Shown here piece after piece: positions 59,085 to 64,000 of a stretch of 64,000 bases of DNA (positions within the stretch are counted from its first letter, which is position 1; each line of letters opens with the position of its first letter). The DNA lies in the NCBI RefSeq assembly GCF_000213175.1, contig NW_009799179.1, positions 4,504,171-4,568,170 of the forward strand, given 5' to 3'. The notes beneath the pieces are model-generated. The model worked only from the letters and a program-made list of their open reading frames with translations, was not told the DNA's origin and made no database searches. The stretch is from Neurospora tetrasperma FGSC 2508 (Eukaryota; Ascomycota; Sordariomycetes; Sordariales; Sordariaceae). The translations under genes were made by a program, and so were the position numbers.

Positions 59085-62000
59085 ATGGCCTTCTCGTCCT
59101 TGCCAGAGGACGACTCTTTACGCTCATCAAGCGTTGTCGTCGATAGCCCAGTTCCCCAACGGCGGACCAAGCCCGATCTTGATTTTATAGACGAAGACGA
59201 CGAGGATGAACTCAGTATTGTCTCCCAATCGCCCTACTTTACTCAGCCTACCCAGATCGCCTCGCAACCGACAGTGAAGCCACGAGAAGCCGCCATCCCG
59301 TCTTCCCCCACGGTCGTCGAAGTACCTGCATCGTCACCTTTCCGTCAACAATCGTCGAATATCGGAGGTCGATTTGCGAGCGCGATGGCCCCAAGAGGTA
59401 CCTCTTTCAAGGCTCCTGCCGCACAATCACCCACAGCCAAAGCAGGGGCAAAGAGAGACTATATAATGATCGACGACGATGAATTTGACAAGCCTCTCTA
59501 TGCGGGCGATTCTTCAGACGATGAAGGGCCCGCGCGCGGCGACATTCAGCCATCTGCTTTCAAAAAGCCCAACCCCACGTCTGCAAAGGCTGCGCCTGCA
59601 GTGTACCTCAAACCATCAAAGGTACTTGACCTGCACATTTCATGATAGACATCACATACAGCGTCATACTAACACTTGGCATATTTAACAGAAACCAAAG
59701 TTGTTCAATGATGTCGGAAGTCCCGTTACCAGCCCAGCAAAGCCCTACGTCCTTCAAGAGGACTGGGTCACGCTCCGATCTTCTTCGCCAGAATCCTTGC
59801 AATTCATACGTCCGAAAGACTCTCCTTTAAAGCCTGCCCCAGCACCGTCCGCACCGGCTCGCCGCCGCCTAATTCAGGGTCGTCGGCGACGCAGCCCGTC
59901 GCCAGCCAGCTCGCCAGCGAAACCGATCGAGAAGCCCGTTTCCAAACTCAAACAGACAAAAATCATCACGCTCGTTAGCGACGACGAAGATGACGATGAC
60001 TACGTCCAGAAGAAGTCGGCTCGCTCGCCTGAACCGCAGCCGGAACACTCGCAACGGGATCCGGAAGAAGATGCCTTCGAAGAGCGTGTCCTGCACTACC
60101 TCAATACCTGCGATCCTATACAATTGATGGCCATTGCCAACGTCAAAGAAGACGTTGCAAAGCACATGCTCTCTTACCAACCTTTCAATAGTGTGGCTGA
60201 TGCTGAAAGTGTGACCATGGCAGCAAAGGCTACGAAGGTCAAGCGCAAGAAGTCGACTAGGGCACCCGTTGGCGAAGATATCGTGGGCTCTATCAAGGAG
60301 TACACCAAAGCGCTGGATGGCATTGACCATGTTATTGCTGTCTGCGAGTCGCAAGCAGCCGCGATCAAGGACGCCACCTCGAGGTGGAAGGTCGATCAAA
60401 CCGGTCAGCCTCGAACAGTGAAGAACAAAGATGGAACCATTACGCCTCTCAGCATTGACGGTACGACTACGCTGATCGATCTTCCCTTAAGCCAGCCGGA
60501 GCTCATGAGCGGCTGCACGATGAAGCCTTTCCAGCTGTATGGGCTTAACTGGTTATACCTATTGTATGAAAACCAGTATGCCAGCATTCTAGCTGACGAT
60601 ATGGTATGTAGCTTGCTCGTCTCTCCAATATTTGCCTCTCCATGAGGTTGCTGACTGTCTACTATTCTAGGGTCTGGGCAAGACTTGCCAGGTTATCAGC
60701 TTAATCTCAGCAATTGTCGAGGAACATGAGAAACATAGCCAGGATGACGATAGCAACCAACCATGGCCAAACATCATCTTTGTCCCTCCGTCCACTCTCG
60801 CGAATTGGGCCGCCGAGTTCAAGAGGTTCGCCCCGGGCTTGAATGTTACCTTGTACCAGGGATCGCAATCTGTCCGCGATGAGATTGCCGACAACATCTT
60901 GGATGATCCCGCCAGCCACCACGTCGTCTTGACATCCTACTCCCAGGTGTCGCGTCAGGACGACATCTCGAACCTGAGACGGCTGAAGCCGATGGTAGCG
61001 GTGTTCGACGAGGGTCACAAGATGAAAAATCCAAAGACAAAGCTCTATAAGGATTTGCTCAAGATCACAGCAACGTGGCGGCTCATTCTGTCAGGCACGC
61101 CCGTTCAGAACAATCTCATGGAGATGATTTCATTGCTTCAGTTCGTCGAGCCGGAGCTCTTCAAGGACCACTTCGATGATCTCGAAGCACTTTTCAATCA
61201 GAAGTTTTCTTTGACGGCAGTCTCGCAAGGCGCATTGCTTCATAGTGAACGAGTGGCGCGGGCGCGCACAATCCTGGAGCCCTTCATCTTACAACGTCGC
61301 AAAGAGCAGGTCCTCAAGGACATGCCTCCCAAAACAGCCAAAGTCGTCTACTGTGAAATGGACGACGTACAGGCGGCAATATATAAAGACTACGAACGCC
61401 GATTTCGGAAGACTGACGCCACAGGCGCCAGCGGTGTCGGTCGTGACAACGACAACAACAACGTCTGGATTCAGCTCCGGAAATCCGCAATCCACCCGCA
61501 GTTGTTCCGGCGTTATTTCAATGATTCGACGGTGGAAAAGATGGCCAACATTTTGATGAAAAAGGTCGACCAATCGGAGCTTCGGCAGCCGAAGATCGAA
61601 CATCTGATCAATGAGCTCAAGGCCCTTTCGGACTTCGAACTTCATCTTTGGTGCAGAGATTACAAGTGCATCAGACAATTCGATCTTCCGGATGGGTCAT
61701 GGATGGAGAGTGCCAAGGTCCAGGCACTATTGAAGCTGATAAGACAGTACCAGAAGAACGGTGACCGCGCTCTGGTGTTCACACGATTCGCCAAAGTCAT
61801 TGAGATCTTGGGAGAATGCCTTGCGTCGGAGAAGATCGAATATCTCTCCCTGCAAGGAAACACGGATGTTAGTGAACGTCAGGAACTCATCAACGATTTT
61901 AACGCCGACGCGACCATCCCCGTCTTTTTGCTCACGACAGGTTCGGGCGGCACAGGAATCAACCTGACTGCAGCCAACAAAGTCATCATATTCGACCAGT

Positions 62001-62257
62001 CCGACAATCCGCAAGACGATATTCAGGCCGAGAACCGCGCTCATCGTCTCGGCCAGACTCGCCCTGTGGAGATTGTCCGGCTCATCAGCAAAGATACCGT
62101 CGAAGAGCTGGTTTACAAGGCGTGCCAGAAGAAGCTGGAGCTCGCCAACAAGGTGGTCGGCTGGTCCACGGTGGAGATGTCCCAGTCTGAGATGGAGGCC
62201 CAAGTCCGCGCTGCTATCATGAATGGCGGCTCGATCGCAACTCCTCCATCCGACTAG
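59085..62257 (+). CDS. FUN30: SWI/SNF-family chromatin remodeller Fun30/SMARCAD1
   Basis: ATP-dependent nucleosome remodeller; relatives act in heterochromatin silencing and DNA-end resection. Three exons (59085-59621, 59692-60603, 60671-62257) join in phase 0 to 1011 aa. The N-terminal 330 residues are acidic and Ser/Pro-rich with repeated DDEDE clusters (SDDEDDDDYV). A helical, possibly CUE-like segment follows (RVLHYLNTCDPIQLMAIANV). The helicase part has KPFQLYGLNWLYLLYENQYA, Walker A GLGKTCQ at residue 484, which starts exactly at the third exon, the DEGH box in VFDEGHKMKN, SGTPVQNNLMEM, LVFTRFAKVIEILGECL, LSLQGNTDVSERQELINDF, TTGSGGTGINLTAANKVI and QAENRAHRLGQTRPV. Introns are 70 and 67 bp. 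FUN30 is preferred over other Snf2 groups by the overall length, motif wording and N-terminal layout. Confidence 0.93.
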
Positions 62258-63911
62258 ATCTCGGGGAGTTTGAGGAAGATCACGAAGTTTTGAGTATTGG
62301 GGAACGTGTTTTGTTCAAGATACAAAGTGTTGACGATATGGAGGATATCGGGCATAGATGATACCCAGTGTTCATATGCATAGCATCAGGCGCTATAGAA
62401 GTCGTGCGCTGCTGTGTACTTGGTCTAGCATATTTTAGATGATTTAGGATCGCCTTCATGGTTTGTATAGAGGCAACCTGTTCTTGCTTTAGCCTTTTCT
62501 CTTTGCTACACAGTTAAGGAGAACAGGTTCAACGGGCCAGACCACAACTTTTGGTGATCCCATATGGTAGTAGCATCAAGATGATAAATGGGAGTTATAT
62601 TGGGCCTGTTGAAATCTTGCAGAAGTGGCTGACAACTTCTCTGTGAACATCAAGGGTGGTAACACCTCGTCATACAATGCTTAGTCTTTGGCTCGCTTTC
62701 ACATGTCTCGTGGAGAAGTAATGTCGAACGCAAGACTCTGATGGCCCCCTTGTCGTTCGAGGTTTACATAGTCTAAATCCGTGGATGTCATGCGATGACG
62801 ATATCCGTCACCCCCGTCACACGTGTCACTGCCGAGGCCATTCCGCACTATAGCGCCAAGGGTCAGTGAGGTGCCTATGTAGTGTAAATCTCAACACCCC
62901 ATCGCGAATCAAGCCTAGTTGTGCTTTTCTCGATTATTCCGCTCCTCATCGTGCCAATAATTTCCGTGAACAGCAACAGCTGGACATCTCATCTTCCTCA
63001 ATATTTTAATATCCATGGATCTCATTTCCCATGCTCCATAATCCCCGTCATGAACAATATTCCCAACGGCAGCAAGGGCCGTCGGGCCCTGTTAGGCCCA
63101 AATGTGGGGGAACGAATGGGATTTCAGCGATGCGACGGTAGGGCTTGCTTGAAAATTTGATACCTTTCTTTCACATGCCACGGAAAGCCTGCATTAACTG
63201 ACCTGAGTGGGGAGGCCCTGCCTGAGGAGGATCCAGCAACTGACGTCGGGCACACAGTCCAGTGTCCACCCAGTCCACACACCCATCCCCTTAACTTCCG
63301 GCCAGACTTCCGTTTGCATCTTCTCCCACCGTTCGACGCGCCTGTGAAGAACACCAAACCCGACCCAAAACATGGAATGACACGGACCTGACCCAGTCTG
63401 GTTTTAAGCTTCTTTTTCCTTTTTTTTTTCCCGCAACACATCCCGGACATCTTCATCCGAGCCTTTCGTTTACTTCGTTTCGTGCCATCCAATTTTTGAC
63501 CGCAGGCGACAGGCGAGGAAAACATCCAACGTCCCGTTGTCAGCTGATTGACCTCTAAGACACACACACACACACCGAGACACGACACTCGCTCATTTTT
63601 ATCTACCGAACAACAACGACGTACCTAACCGTACCTACCTACGTAGGCATACCCACTGCCGCCACATCATTCTTCTTCCACGCTCGTTCAACCTCTTTCG
63701 CCGCAACTGACTCAAGTTGCGCATGTTATCGTTTTCTCCTATCGCTTCATCTGCCACCGACAAGTATAAATGAGCGAGATCAGGATATGTTATTGACGCA
63801 GCCGTTTATGCAACACGTCACGCATCACTGCTTGTCCTGAACACTACGGCAGTTTTTTTTTTTTTTTTGTTCTTCTTTTTTCTTTCTTTTTCTATTATTC
63901 ATCTCTTGACA
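62258..63911. other. Intergenic region, FUN30 to the right-edge gene
   Basis: A 1.65-kb spacer. The left part is FUN30 3' sequence; the right part is CT-rich with a (CA)n run at 63560-63575 and T-rich tracts near 63413-63430 and 63853-63868, resembling a fungal promoter and 5' untranslated region. No gene is supported. Confidence 0.5.
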
Positions 63912-64000
63912 ATGGGGTCACTAATACCCACAATATTCATATCATTCTGGAGGATATTTCTAGACATTGTACTCTTCTGGGCAGGTGTGAGTGCTTTGGA
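63912..64000 (+). CDS. Probable first exon of a gene continuing past the window
   Basis: The ATG at 63912 opens MGSLIPTIFISFWRIFLDIV, a hydrophobic N terminus compatible with a signal anchor or membrane segment. A consensus donor GTGAGT at 63987 would end the exon after 25 codons (phase 0); the frame also reads through to the window edge. Pyrimidine-rich and T-rich tracts just upstream suit a transcription start. Too little is present to name a family. Confidence 0.4.
   Translation, partial: MGSLIPTIFISFWRIFLDIVLFWAGVSAL

Noticed and set aside
1-64000. Secondary-metabolite or defence gene cluster
   Set aside because: Only one P450 is present, with no polyketide, peptide or terpene synthase, transporter or pathway regulator nearby; neighbours are housekeeping genes.

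Overview
The window is a gene-rich stretch of the nuclear genome of a filamentous ascomycete, most likely a Sordariomycete. This is inferred from short spliceosomal introns (mostly 53-190 bp, GTATGT/GTAAGT/GTGAGT donors, CTAAC/CTGAC branch sites, CAG/TAG ends), intergenic spaces of 1-6 kb with CT-rich tracts and CTAC/GTAG-type simple repeats, and the gene content. No bacterial operons, CRISPR arrays, rRNA or convincing tRNA genes, or retroelements were found. All splice models were built by eye and checked for reading phase; none was tested against transcripts.

Layout, left to right (+ or - strand): SWIRM/amine-oxidase/HMG-box histone demethylase of the LSD1 type (+, 1056-5289); mitochondrial ATP synthase gamma subunit ATP3 (-, 6406-7856); DNA topoisomerase I TOP1 (+, 9727-12850); a GPI-anchored GH16 Crh-type cell-wall transglycosylase (-, 13749-14955); an aromatic/2-aminoadipate-type aminotransferase (+, 17890-19835); a CYP52-like cytochrome P450 (-, 20083-21872); a secreted GH20 beta-N-acetylhexosaminidase (-, 24849-26876); the poly(A) RNA-binding protein NAB2 (+, 30992-32617); protoporphyrinogen oxidase HEM14 (+, 33670-35853); Mediator subunit MED14/RGR1 (-, 37045-40974); glucose-6-phosphate dehydrogenase ZWF1 (-, 42879-44850); ribosomal protein eL33 (+, 47515-48275); a DUF2406-type protein (+, 54285-55820); the V-ATPase assembly factor VMA21 (-, 57426-58132); the FUN30/SMARCAD1 remodeller (+, 59085-62257); and a probable first exon of an unidentified gene running off the right edge (+, from 63912).

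The genes are mostly unrelated housekeeping functions and do not form an obvious metabolic cluster. Several serve chromatin and transcription (LSD1, TOP1, MED14, NAB2, FUN30), two serve cell wall and chitin turnover (Crh, GH20), and three serve mitochondrial or redox metabolism (ATP3, HEM14, ZWF1). The accessory part is the gene-poor right third (48.3-57.4 kb), which holds a foldback MITE with perfect 51-bp terminal inverted repeats and a second, 632-bp TA-flanked MITE that carries a decayed half-copy of the first one inside it.

I did not find a convincing previously undescribed system. The most unusual points are a 57-nt in-frame, stop-free intron in NAB2, a GC-AG intron in the P450, a 10-nt micro-exon in eL33, an LSD1 that appears to lack the CoREST-binding tower while carrying a C-terminal HMG box, and the nested MITE pair.
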